Assembly: GCA_033297075.1 (NCBI GenBank)
Contig: MU858151.1
Span: 62,001 to 126,000, forward strand
DNA length: 64,000 bases
Origin: Rhypophila decipiens
Taxonomy: Eukaryota; Ascomycota; Sordariomycetes; Sordariales; Naviculisporaceae
Direction: 5' to 3'
The position numbers were made by a program, and so were the translations under genes. The notes under the pieces are model-generated. The model made no database searches. It had not been told where the DNA came from and saw only the letters and a list, made by a program, of their open reading frames with translations. Shown in pieces: positions 33,328-43,930 of the stretch; position 1 is the stretch's first letter; each line of letters begins with the position of its first letter.

Positions 33328-35248
33328 CTAGAAAAGAGCAGCCCCGCCGTTGTCGTCGTTATCACCATCATACAAGTCCAATTCATCCACAACATTCTCC
33401 GTGCTCATCTCGCCCAGCATTGATGTAATTTCATCCACATCGACATCCACCGCCCTGTCGGACTGCGACAAGATGGTCCACCGGTCATCGAGAGTGATAG
33501 CCTCGCTAAAAGTGTTCGAGTCCTCCTCTTTGTGCCGTGGGGCAACCTTCTTTCTGACCACTTCGAAGGCATCCTTCCTCACCCGCTGCAGCACCCGATC
33601 AACCATGACCTGCCTGTCCTCCATGGCAGCCTCGCCCTGAGAAGGAAAGACCTCAGGAAACGCCCAGGCAGGATACAGATTCCCGTGCCAATCCTCCCTG
33701 TGCTGAACGCCGGACTTGCGCTCCTCAAAGTAGTAATGACACAGGCGACATGTGGGCTTGCTGCTCCCAATGTACATCCATCCGTTGAAGAAGACGTTTG
33801 AATCGACGACTTTTGAGCTCTTCCCCGAGGGAAGGATACAATCCACCGCGAAAGTCTGCCAGACCCAGTCGAGGAGGAGAACCTCCGAGTGAACGCGCGG
33901 AGTAAAAGAGTCCTTTTTGTATTCATCTCTAATACGGGCGTCAAGATCAAACACCTGGAGGCGTTTAACAAATTCCCTAAATCTAGTGATCTCCTTTTCC
34001 TTGCGCGTCATGCGGCCGACCATGCTTTCCGCGCTTAGGGACTTTACGCGACTTGGAGCTGGAAGAGGCTTGCTAGAAGGGAGGAAGGATACGAGCGGCT
34101 CGCTGTCAAACAGTTCCGGCCACTTGGGACGTGCCACAGTGAGTATGTGCTGCACTGACTGCGGATAGGCCAGGATGCGCTTTGAGGTGTGGATAAAATC
34201 AGAAAAGCAGGCCTGGGTTGAGCCGGTCATCAGGCGACCTTGCTCGGCTCGAGTCAAGAGCGACGGATAGGATTGAGATTTCTCGAGGGCCATCAGCTGT
34301 CTGATGGTTCTCTGGACCTTGGCGATGACTGTTGTATGTATGGTTAGATCGTGGGAGAGGACGGTCCGCTGGGAGGGCTTGCTTACAATCGGACTCGGGA
34401 TCACTGCGGGATTCACCGACGTGGTCTGGATCAACAAGGTCTCTGAGACTTGAGGAAAGGGCACGGCCTGTCATTCGTTGTGTTACTGACTTGGTCCAAG
34501 TATCTGAGTTAAGGCACCCACTGTGATCATTCTCTTCAGCGGCAAGACGCTCGAGACACTTGGCAGTCTGGTCCTGGATCATCCCCAGATACGTGGTGAT
34601 CCTGCGGCGGTTAAACACCAGTACATCTCTATGGATATCCTTTCGTGCGGCATCACATCCTTCCTGATCGTGGCTGCCCAACGGCGCCCGACAGACCTTT
34701 TTCAGCAATTTCTGGACATAGGCTTGCGTATCGGCGAGCTTCTCAGTTGTCTGCTCGTTGGCTGCAAACCAGTAGTGTACGCGGCCGTTTTCATACCCTG
34801 GCGAAGGTCTGTCGCGCAGAATGATAAAGGAAGTAACCGTCTTGGGTCCTTTCGAGCTGGAGCACACATGGGAGAGCTTGTTGACAAATGCTTTGAACAC
34901 CTGAATGGGCTGAATGTCGCTTGTGCCGGTGTCGCGATTGGAAGACCCGGTTGCTTCGGAGATTGAGGCGATCGATGGGTTTGAGCTGACGGCATCCATC
35001 AGAGACACGAGGAGGATAACAGGTTCATAGAACTTGTGGAGGACCTTGGAGCCGAGCGGGATCGGCTTTTCGTCTGGCGCAGTCCCATGGCTACCGTCGG
35101 TGGTGTGCAATCGAGCCGAGAAGGCGACTCCATCGTCGTAAGGGAGGATACGGGGTCGAGAGTTTTCGGTGCAAGAGACATCGCTGAGTGAGGGAGACCG
35201 AGAGCCGAGCCGGGCCAGAGAATACCGGGAAATCGGCCGGTAATCCAT
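33328..35248 (-). CDS. OTT_1508-like predicted deaminase
   Basis: Exons 35248-34522, 34467-34387 and 34328-33328 give about 602 aa. The C-terminal part carries the zinc-deaminase pattern: 'HSEVLLLDW' (H416, E418) and, ~45 residues on, 'SSKPTCRLCHYYF' (C462, C465), followed by 'HGNLYPAW'. This is the signature of the OTT_1508-like deaminase family, a fungal/bacterial branch of the cytidine-deaminase-like superfamily whose substrate is unknown, with nucleic acid or nucleotide as the usual prediction. The N-terminal half is alpha-helical without recognised domains. Intron 1 (54 nt) has no stop and a length divisible by three, so retention would add 18 residues. The start at 35248 has an ideal ACCATGG context; an in-frame ATG at 35308 would add 20 residues. 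Confidence 0.82.
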
Positions 35249-36071
35249 GGTATTGAGCAGAATGGGAAGGTGCAAGTGAGGAGAGCTGCCCAGCCTGGAC
35301 ACAAACATGTCTCCACAGTGGAGATTCGACTTTCATTTATCGTCCACCACACCGAGGTGAGCAGCCCCAATCTGTGTAACCGAAAAGCAGCCTTGGGTCG
35401 CCAACATCCGGCCCGCTCTGCCACGGTATCTGCCAAAGCATCGGAACCAGTCCTTCTCCAACTCGGCATTGCCTCGTTTGCCTGACAGAACTGTTTCGAA
35501 TGTGGTCGAAAGCCGGTCAAGGAAGCAAACAAAGATGGTCGTCATCATAACCAACCGCAGCTGTTTAAACCAGGAAATTCTGCACTTCAAAATTGAGGCC
35601 TACGGCCAGCGCAGCCAACGTCTATTCAGCGGCCAACCGGATCGGCCTATCCCGGCCCCGCACCTCCTTTTCGATGCCGCGACCGCATCATCATGTCTGT
35701 CCTTGAGAGTGTTACCAATGAGACTGGCACTCTTCAGCGAAAACCAACGATAGCAGGTTGACCTGTCAGATAAACGCGCAGCATATCAGAGCTGATTCTT
35801 GAAAATGTCGTGGCCTGAGGCATCCGTCCTGATAAGAAGACCCTGGAAGACGAAGAAGAGAAGGGAACAGTTTCCCAATGGCCTGGAGGTTGAATTGTCT
35901 ATTTCATCATCAGTCATCGCCACCTTGTTTTGTCTGTTTATCTCCTCTCTCTATGGCAGTTCCTTTTGCCATTCTGATCATCTTCTTGGGCTTCGACTTT
36001 CTGACTATCCCGTCTGAATCAGAGCCATTCGTTGAAAACCTTTGGGGAACGCAGTGCTCGCAGTAGGCGAG
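35249..36071. other. Divergent intergenic region
   Basis: Lies between the minus-strand deaminase gene and the plus-strand zinc-finger gene, so it probably holds both promoters. No gene or repeat seen. Confidence 0.4.
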
Positions 36072-37560
36072 ATGGAGTCAATGGACTTTTACCTCATCAA
36101 CTGGGATGAGATGTCTGGGGCATCGTCCCCACACGGTAAGCACGGCCTCGGTGCATCGACAGTTGTCACGAACGAGACTCGCTAACGAAGGGGTGGTGAA
36201 CAAAAGAAGCCGACGTGTCGCCAAGCTCGTCGTGGGATGAACTCGGCGATATGATTGCCACGAGCCCACAAGCACTAGCTCCCTCCCAGTTTCAATACGG
36301 CGCAGAATGCGGGAGCGGGACTTCCCTTGTGCTCCCCGACACCAACTCCATGGGCCTCCGCCCGGACCAAGTCGCATGTCCCTTCATGCAGACGGATGAC
36401 ATCTGGGGTTCGTACGGTCCCGACTTTGACGCCACTCCGGATGCGACACGTTGCGAGTCATACCTCCCGCTCTTGCCATTGGATGCCAGTCCCCAAGACC
36501 ATTTCACCCTCGATATGTCCACCCCCTTTTACCAGGGAGCCAATATCCAGGAACCAGTCATGGATTTGCCTTTTTCCACGGTAGCCAGTCCCATGGACTC
36601 CTTCACGGCTGATCACTCCACCGTCTCTGTGACCCTTGGCCATCCCAGCAATCTGCTGTAGATGGAAAGCCAGCCACATGGACCCGGCGTTTACTCGGCA
36701 GTCTCCCGGGCTACTGAGTTTCCCCACACCCCTGGGGTAGCTGGATCTTGTGCGGGAGTGCCTTGGGAAGCGGAAGAGGGGAATTTCAGCCATCCAGTCA
36801 ATACTGATATAACCATGGAGCCTGTCGCTATCGTCGATTCTTCAGCCTTCTTTCTTTATCCAACTTTCGACGCTCTTTTTGACCCTACGCTATTATCACC
36901 CGCAACTGAAAACTATCTCTCGACATACTCTTCACACGTTTCTCTTGAACAAATATCGGAATCACTCACTCCTGACAGATACGTTTCCAATGATTCAGAC
37001 TCTTCAACGCCGGGTCCATCGAGGACTGACGACTACGGTGGGTCGGCGCCTCAATAAGCATTCGGCCAGGATCCTTTGCTAACACCAATAACACCTGATA
37101 GGAAACACTAGGCCTGCATACTTGTGGTGTTGTAACAAATGGCGCGCCGAGGGTCAAGTCCTCAAGTATGTCCAGAGCATGATCGCTTTTCCTGTCCCGA
37201 ATCAGCTAACCAGTGGCGTGAAGAAGACACAGGAAGACCAAAAGACACAACCCGCCCATCCCATGCGCAGCCGATCCAGAATGTGCAAATCGTCAAGCCC
37301 AGCGGCGAGATATGAACCGTCATTACTGGACAAGCCACAAGAAGTGGGCGGCAGAGAATAATATTCCGGAACTGAAGGAGGATTGTGAGGCATGTGGCAA
37401 GACCTTTGCGCGAAAGGATTTCCTCAAGCGCCATCTCGACAAGGGGTGCAAAGCAACCTTAGACCGAAGACGAGGACGCACCGGCTCGAGGTCGCCCAGA
37501 AGTGCAGCGTCGCGTCACAAGCTGCTGCCAAAGGCGTCCTCGTCCTCCCCCTCTTCTTGA
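36072..37560 (+). CDS. C2H2 zinc-finger protein, probable transcription factor
   Basis: Exons 36072-36135, 36207-36580, 36662-37037, 37102-37165 and 37233-37560 give about 401 aa. The N-terminal ~280 residues are acidic and S/T/P-rich with no fold, as for an activation region. The C-terminus has tandem fingers: 'CAADPEC...RRDMNRHYWTSH' and 'CEACGKTFARKDFLKRHLDKGC', the last using C as fourth ligand, then a basic Ser/Arg tail. All joins except one are firm by phase, with GTAAGC, GTGGGT and GTATGT donors. The weak one is the proposed 81-nt intron 36581-36661, invoked because the otherwise open frame contains TAG at 36659-36661. If that intron is not real, the gene is broken or makes a ~190-aa protein without fingers. 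It lies next to the CAZyme genes. Confidence 0.75.
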
Positions 37561-38707
37561 CCGCTTGGGGTATTCTTTCTGGGTTAGATTGCCACATCAT
37601 GTTTTTTTTTCTCTTATACTTTCGTCGTGGTCGGCTTCTTACTTGGGACACACACCGGCGTCCCTTTTGTTGCTTTTTCTTCAAACAGTCCCGTCTGACT
37701 TTCCATCCCAATCCATGGTTATAAATATCTACTAGTGCTGGTCAGTTATATGATGACAAACACAATCGTTCATTCCCCTTTCGGACGTATTCGGCCTGCC
37801 AAGTCACAATCCTTGACCATCATCTCCTTCCCTCGTTTGCCTGGCGCCAAGAACGTGAAACCGGGGACGTCATGTCTTGGGTTACACCAGACGTTAGCAT
37901 TGGCAATGACTCCACGCAGGATAGTCGTCACTAGGTTTGCTGAATAAATGATGCGGTAAGCTTACAGTGCCTGACACCATTGAATACTCATGCACCAGGT
38001 CCTCGCTCGAAATACCCCATCCAGACGATGCGGCCGCTCGAAGAATAGGCCAGATTTGGGAAGAAGCTCTGCGTGTTAGGCCTGCCAGTTGACGACATAT
38101 TTCCCGTTCAGAGCAGGTTCCTCCGCCTGCCACCCACCCAGCTCGACCCAGCTAGCATAATAATGCACAGTACCTGCTTTTGCGGGCTTAGTTCGACTTT
38201 CCCCTCCCCAGCGGCCGCATGTTCATCTACGGAATACTATCCGGACTGGGTATTTATCACCCGCCTACCCGGCTTGGCATTCAAATCCAGGATACCGGAT
38301 TCGACAGAGAGAACGCCGTACCCCTGACATTGCATCGAACGACAGGATATGCCCTCAGGTTCTTCGCTACTGACCCGTCCTGCGTGCGTATAATCGTTAT
38401 CAGTCCATAGTCTAGACTCGTCAAGACAAGACCCCTCTTGCACTTTCACTTGCCGGATCCCAAAAGGGGACATGGGATGATAGGCAGAGGCGATGTGAGG
38501 TGGACCAGCGATCAGCATAATGTAGCACCGTGCAGGGAAATTGTCTTGTAGCATCATAACCCATGCCAGTTACCCCAGTATTCCTTTCGGCAAGCGGAGG
38601 CGGAGGTATGGGTGTCCTGACTATTTAAAGCTGGCGGGAGTTCCTTCTGGAGTTAACTGACCTCATCACGTCACCTCCTGTTCTCAGCACCAGAAGTCAC
38701 TGTCAAG
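37561..38707. other. Intergenic, upstream of AA12-like gene
   Basis: 3' flank of the zinc-finger gene and promoter of the quinoprotein dehydrogenase gene. No other gene recognised. Confidence 0.4.
38622..38629 (+). promoter_or_regulatory. TATA-like box of the AA12-like gene
   Basis: TATTTAAA lies about 79 nt before the ATG at 38708, a plausible core-promoter position for a fungal secreted-enzyme gene. Confidence 0.4.
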
Positions 38708-40204
38708 ATGCGTTGGTCAACAGCTATCGTAGCCTCCGTGCTGGCGGCCTTTGGCTCCGGTAAATACAAGAACACACCCGCTAATGAAAGTCAGTGTCGC
38801 ATATGCTAACATTGAACTGCTCCAGCCGAGCCTATCCGCCGCCACCCGTCCTCGGTCCCCTTCCCGGCTTCGTGCCCGGGAGTGACGAAGCAGACACCCT
38901 TCAATCTCACAACTGCGCCGGGATGGAAGCACGCGCTCATCGCGACCGGCCTCTCCCGCCCACGTGCCGTTCTCTTCGACAAGGCAGGACAGCTCCTTGT
39001 CCTCGAAGCCGGAAAGGGTCTCACCGGCCACACTCTGGACCCAGCTACCGGCTGCATCGCCACGTCCAAGACCCTGATCGCCAACCCGGCGCTCAACCAC
39101 GGCCTGGCCCTCTCCCCCGATGGCAAGACCGTCTACGTCAGCTCGATGCCAACCGCGTGGTCTTATGCCTACGATGCCAGCACCATGACGCTCACCAACC
39201 AGACCGTCGTCGTCAGGGGCATGAACCCCGGTGGGCATCCCAGCCGCACGCTGGCCATCCCACCCAACAAGCCCAACCTCCTGATTGTGTCCCTCGGATC
39301 AGAGGACAACATTGACCACGCGAGCATCAACAAAGAGACGGGCCGCGCCATTGTCAAGGTTTTCGACCTGAGCCAGACACCTGCTGGAGGCTGGACGTAC
39401 AACACCCAGGGATGGTACTTGGGCTACGGCCTGCGCAACGAGATTGCCCTTGTCTTTGACGGCAACAACCACGTCTGGGGCGTCGAGAACAGCGGCGACA
39501 ACCTCGAGCGAACCATTAACGGCCAGGTCGCTGATGTGCACCATGACAACCCCGCCGAGGAGCTCAACTATCGTATGTCTTTTATTCTATCAGTCCTGGT
39601 TTCGCAACTTGACTAACATGCATTTGCAACAGTCGGCGACCCGTCCATCTCCAACGAGCAATGGTACGGTTATCCCACATGCTGGACCGTCGGCCCCGGC
39701 GGACCGGCAGCGTTCCTGCCCACCGACGGCCCCTTCACCGTAGGCGACCAATTCACTGTCACACCCAACAGCACCTTCAACGACGCATCCTGTGAGGCGC
39801 AGTCAACACCCCCGCGCTTGACCATCCAGGCCCATTCGGCGCCCATGGACGGCAAATTCGACAAGAATTTCAAGAACATGTACGTCTCGCTCCACGGCAG
39901 CTGGAACAGAGTCCCCGCGACGGGATACAAGGTCGTCGAGATTCCCTTCAAGAAGACGGTTGAAGGCAAGGGCAAAGGAAAAGGCAAGGGCAAGGGCAAG
40001 GATCAGGAGGTTACCTATGAGCCGGTCGCCGCCCAGGATGATCCGAATGGATATAGAGACATCCTCTGGACCGAGAACGTCGCGACTTGCAATGCCGGCA
40101 TTTGTCTGCGCCCGTGCGGGATCACCTGGCACCCTGACTGGTCGCGCATGTATGTCACCAGCGATGGGTCTGTTGGGGAGCTGTATATCCTTTACAAGGA
40201 GTGA
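38708..40204 (+). CDS. Secreted PQQ-dependent sugar dehydrogenase-like protein (AA12 / sorbosone dehydrogenase fold)
   Basis: Exons 38708-38759, 38826-39572 and 39633-40204 give about 456 aa. A signal peptide (residues 1-~18, 'IVASVLAAFG') precedes a six-bladed-propeller-type sequence. It has the repeated motifs of soluble quinoprotein glucose/sorbosone dehydrogenases: 'GLSRPRAVLFD', 'NHGLALSPDGKTVYVSS', 'LRNEIALVFD', 'VENSGDNLER', 'HGSWNR' and 'GITWHPDWSRMYVTSDG'. Fungal AA12 enzymes oxidise pyranoses using PQQ and can pass electrons to cytochromes or LPMOs. An odd feature is a pure (Gly-Lys) repeat, about six units at DNA 39965-39999, inserted before 'DQEVTYEP'; it is probably a flexible surface loop. 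No cytochrome domain or CBM1 is attached. Confidence 0.9.
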
Positions 40205-40774
40205 TTGTGTGGGTAGATGCATCTAACAAGTGAGAATACTTTTACGAGGTTTACTACTGGATACCTTGAACGCTAGAATATAACTTGACTTGATTCTCTC
40301 TCGTTGTATGCCTGGACTTTTAGAAGAAAAGTTGGCTCTGAATTTATTGGTGGAAACAAAACATGCAAGTGAAACAATGACCAGGATCGTGGTCTTTGCT
40401 CATCACGCGCTTGCACTGATTCACCGGAGTAATTTTCAGGACCCAAAAGCCATGCCTTTTACCGGCTGCAAATGGCGATCCAGATTTTGGGGTTCTCTGC
40501 AAGCGCGCGTATGAGGGGCCAAGACTGAAGCCTAAAGTAACTCTTGCACAACCAGATGGATATATTCGTCTGAAAAAGACCGTCACTCATAGGTGCAAAT
40601 GGGAGAGACTTGAACGGAGAAATTATGTCTTGCTTCCTGACAAGGGCGTCAGTCCCAGTCTTCGGCCATGGGCGAGCATTGAATATATATGGGCAAATCC
40701 CCTGTTCCGAGACGTCTACGTCCAAGTATCCTTTCAATCCCAGCGTCGCTGCATCAAACAAATAAAAAATAATC
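40205..40774. other. Intergenic between AA12-like and GH39-like genes
   Basis: Same-strand spacer of 570 bp. Apart from a TATA-like box near its end, nothing was recognised. Confidence 0.4.
40684..40690 (+). promoter_or_regulatory. TATA-like box of the GH39-like gene
   Basis: TATATAT lies about 85 nt before the ATG at 40775, a plausible core promoter. Confidence 0.4.
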
Positions 40775-42263
40775 ATGAAGACGCCCTCAACCGTTTCAGT
40801 CATTGCAGCGCTGAGTCTGGCCCTCGCAGTACACGCGCAGAGTGCCAGCCAGACAGCATATGTCGATCTTGGGGTTACTCGAGGAAAGCCAGAGCATCTC
40901 GCCTCGGGTTGGATCTACGGCATGCCCGATAACTACCCCAACCAAATACCGAGCAGCTGGTACACGGCCATGGGCTTCCGCTGGGGCAAGGGCGGCGGCG
41001 CTCAGCTGGGCAACGTAGGCCAGCGAGGATGGGTGGTGAGCCTCGACGACTACAAGGGCCGCTTTGCCTCGACACTGGCCAACTACAAGACCTGTCGAGC
41101 CCTCGGCGCCGAATTTCACATTTATGCGCACGATCTGTGGGGGACCGACCACGCTGGCGGGAAGAACGGCAAATGGCCTGGCGATGGCGGCAACTTTTCC
41201 GACTACGACAAGTTCGTCAAGCAGCTCATGGCCGACGTCGCTGCCAATATGGACCCGGCACATGTCACTTGGGATATCTGGAACGAGCCCGATATTCAGC
41301 CCTACTTTTGGGTCCGCAGTGCTCAGCAATGGGTCGACTTGTACATCCGCACGCAAAAGGCCATACGGTAGGCAGCTGGACCAAGACACTCTCAAATTAA
41401 AGTGCATGCTGAGGCTGACAGCTTGAATGGACAGCGCCAACAAAGCATTGGACGCCATGAAGATTAGCGGGCCAGCAATCGGCTTCGCCCCCGGGCCCAA
41501 CAATGCCTATTGGACCACCTGGCTGCCCCAAGCAGTTGGCAACAAGACCATCCCAGACTACTATACCTTGCATCTCCTGGGTGGTCTGGGAGACATCACC
41601 TACGACCCGCAGTACACCAATACCTCGTTGGCCAGTCTCCTGCGCAAGTACGGAGCCCCCGACAGACAAGTGTTTGTCAACGAGTACGCGGCCGCTGCCG
41701 AGATGGTGCCGAGCGGCTACATCTGGTGGATCAGCCGGCTGGAGCGGTACGACATGTTTGGGATGCTGGCCAACTGGCTGGGCGGCACACAGCTGCACGA
41801 CCTGTTTGGGGGGCTGCTCACCAAGAAGGCGAACCCGGGCAGCTACGCGGCCACGGACTACGCACCCGCTGCTGGATACCCCGTGTACAGGTACTACGGC
41901 ACCAACATGACGGGCCTCCGGGTCAACACGACGGGCTCCACCGACCGCTGGCTGGACGTGTACGCAACCGTTGGAGCCGACAAGGTCCGATTCTTGGCTG
42001 GAGTGAAAGTTCATACGGGCACTTATGCAGTCACTGTCCGGGGGCTCAAGAGCGTGGGTTACAGTGCTGGCTCTGTCGACGTCACGGCCTACTCGTTTGA
42101 TGGTGCCTCTACCAAGACGGTACTTTCTAGCATGGAACCAGCCAGTCGTGGAAAGACGTCGTACCCCATCACCAACGACAGCATTACCATCGTCGTCCGC
42201 CAGACGGCAAACCATACCGGCTGGGCCTATGACTTTGATGTGAAGAAATCCAAGCAGGTCTGA
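40775..42263 (+). CDS. Secreted GH39-like glycoside hydrolase (clan GH-A)
   Basis: Exons 40775-41367 and 41435-42263 (67-nt intron, phase 2) give about 473 aa. A signal peptide (residues 1-~22, ending 'AVHAQS') precedes a TIM-barrel type sequence. The acid/base glutamate is expected at 'WDIWNEPD' (E171) and the nucleophile at 'FVNEYA' (E281), the spacing of clan GH-A retaining enzymes. The C-terminal ~130 residues look like a beta-sandwich domain ('VYATVGADKVRFLAGVKV'), as in GH39. Fungal members of this kind are usually assigned to GH39, whose known activities include beta-xylosidase and related side-chain-cleaving activities; the substrate cannot be fixed by eye. Several N-glycosylation sites (NKT, NTS, NMT, NTT) fit secretion. 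Confidence 0.85.
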
Positions 42264-42483
42264 TTGCACGCCCGAGGGAGAACATGAAGGCACAGGATAT
42301 TTGGATCTGTCGTGTAAAATGACAGTATGATCATAATGCAAAGTCCTTATTCGACAAGATCGGTCTTGGTTGGCTATTTTGAAGTTTTGGGTTTTGTAAG
42401 GCAAGGAAAATGAGATGAAGCCAGAAATAAACAAATTGAATTGTATTTTTGAAGTATCAGCAGAAGTGTTAATCTCATTTAAG

Positions 42484-43644
42484 TCAGCTTTCGTCATCTT
42501 CGACAGTGCCATCCACCTCGATCCACGACAGCGCCATCTCATCTTCACTTCCATCCTCCCCGACAACACTCAAACACAGCCACTCTTCATGCAGCCAAAT
42601 ATCCGAGCCACCGTCAGATGAAATGTCCCAGTCACCCTCGTCAAAGCCCCAGGAATCAGGATCCAGACTGGCTCCATTTGCTCTCTCATCCCACACGAGT
42701 TTGTCCCGTTTGAACCTGGCATGTCTCGCCCAGAATAACGGCCCGCGAATGACAATATCCGCCAAATCAATCAGATCTCCTTCGTCCATCCATTCAGTCA
42801 GATCCCCTCGGGGCTCCCCGATCCCTTGGACCTGGGCAGCCTGCTTCATCCACGCCCTTATTCCCCGTCCGTGTCTTCCCCAACGCTTTTGCATTACTCT
42901 CTTGCTGTGCATCGGCAGCGCCTTTTCTTTCCCCTCATGGAATCGCGACCTTCCAGACTGGGGATTAGTAGGCCTTGTGAGCATCCAACCAGCATCTTCC
43001 TCGGCTGGGACAGGCCTGTATTTGGCTTCTTCCTTTCCCTCTTCGATCATGAGCGGCAACGAGCGTTTTGTGGCCTGCTCTCGAGATATCCGGGGGCTAT
43101 CCGAGATAAGACAGCAGCAGTACGAGTAATATTGCAGCCAGCCTTGGCGTTTGGATGTTGCTTTGAGGGCGGACATGAGGTGGGAGAAGGTCGGCCGGTG
43201 ATTCTGTTTTCTTGTCTTGTTGTTTGGCTTGTTCTTTGTTACTCTGCTTTGATGCTTGGGCGCGCATGTCTTTCTGTCTCTCGTGGGGAATTCATCATCA
43301 GACTCGGCCGGATCATGTCTCTTGTGGGCCCGCTCTTCCCGCCGTTGCTGCTGGAGCTTGGATTTCTTTTCTTGCTCCCAGAGATATTTCCTGTACTGGT
43401 CCAGATCGTCTTGGTAGCCTGATACATGCGCAGATAGAATCGACGGCCGCCAAGGAAGGGCACGCTTGCCGGCGTAGTACTTTTTCAGGTGTGGGTTGGC
43501 TTGACGGCGGGGCATGTATTTTTGGGACAGGACATCTTCAAGACAGTCCTGGAAGGCATCGTCGTAGTGCTGCATTTGTTGGGGCACCCTGGCGAATGGG
43601 AGACGGATGGTAGGTTGAATATGGAAGTGAAGACAATAAATCAT
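42484..43644 (-). CDS. Hypothetical charged protein
   Basis: A single long exon gives about 386 aa from the ATG at 43644; an in-frame ATG at 43575 would remove 23 residues. The protein is basic and rich in K/R/E/Q in its first half. Residues ~75-120 look like a coiled coil ('WEQEKKSKLQQQRREERAHK'). The last ~100 residues are acidic and tryptophan-rich ('WGFDEGDWDISSDGG', ending 'VDGTVEDDES'). No signal peptide, membrane segment or known domain is recognised. It lies between two CAZyme genes and could be lineage-specific. Length and the strong charge segregation favour a real gene, but no homology supports it here. Confidence 0.6.
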   Translation of the reverse strand: MIYCLHFHIQPTIRLPFARVPQQMQHYDDAFQDCLEDVLSQKYMPRRQANPHLKKYYAGKRALPWRPSILSAHVSGYQDDLDQYRKYLWEQEKKSKLQQQRREERAHKRHDPAESDDEFPTRDRKTCAPKHQSRVTKNKPNNKTRKQNHRPTFSHLMSALKATSKRQGWLQYYSYCCCLISDSPRISREQATKRSLPLMIEEGKEEAKYRPVPAEEDAGWMLTRPTNPQSGRSRFHEGKEKALPMHSKRVMQKRWGRHGRGIRAWMKQAAQVQGIGEPRGDLTEWMDEGDLIDLADIVIRGPLFWARHARFKRDKLVWDERANGASLDPDSWGFDEGDWDISSDGGSDIWLHEEWLCLSVVGEDGSEDEMALSWIEVDGTVEDDES

Positions 43645-43930
43645 GTTCAATTAAACGAGTCCTGCCTCGAGTTATTTATAATGAGCTTGTTTCCTTTTTT
43701 GCTGGAGGCCGCAAGAAGCATTCAGGAGGCAGTTTGGCTGGTTGTGGTTGTCCGGCCAGCCAAATCGGGCAAGGCGTGAGGATGGATTCAGGAAAATGAG
43801 GACGTCAATAAGACTTGACAAGCGAGCAAAAAGTATATTTGAGCCTCGAAAATAACTTACTCTTGCACCAATCATAAAACTATGAACAAACTTGTCAAGG
43901 ATCGAAAGTAAACAAACCCCTGCCCAGCCT

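Noticed and set aside
36662..37057. Separate gene starting at the ATG after the in-frame TAG
   Set aside because: It is in the same frame as the upstream exon and joins by phase to the zinc-finger exons, so one gene is simpler.
41397..42569. 390-codon minus-strand frame opposite the GH39-like gene
   Set aside because: The opposite strand has catalytic residues, a signal peptide and a phase-correct intron; this frame has none.
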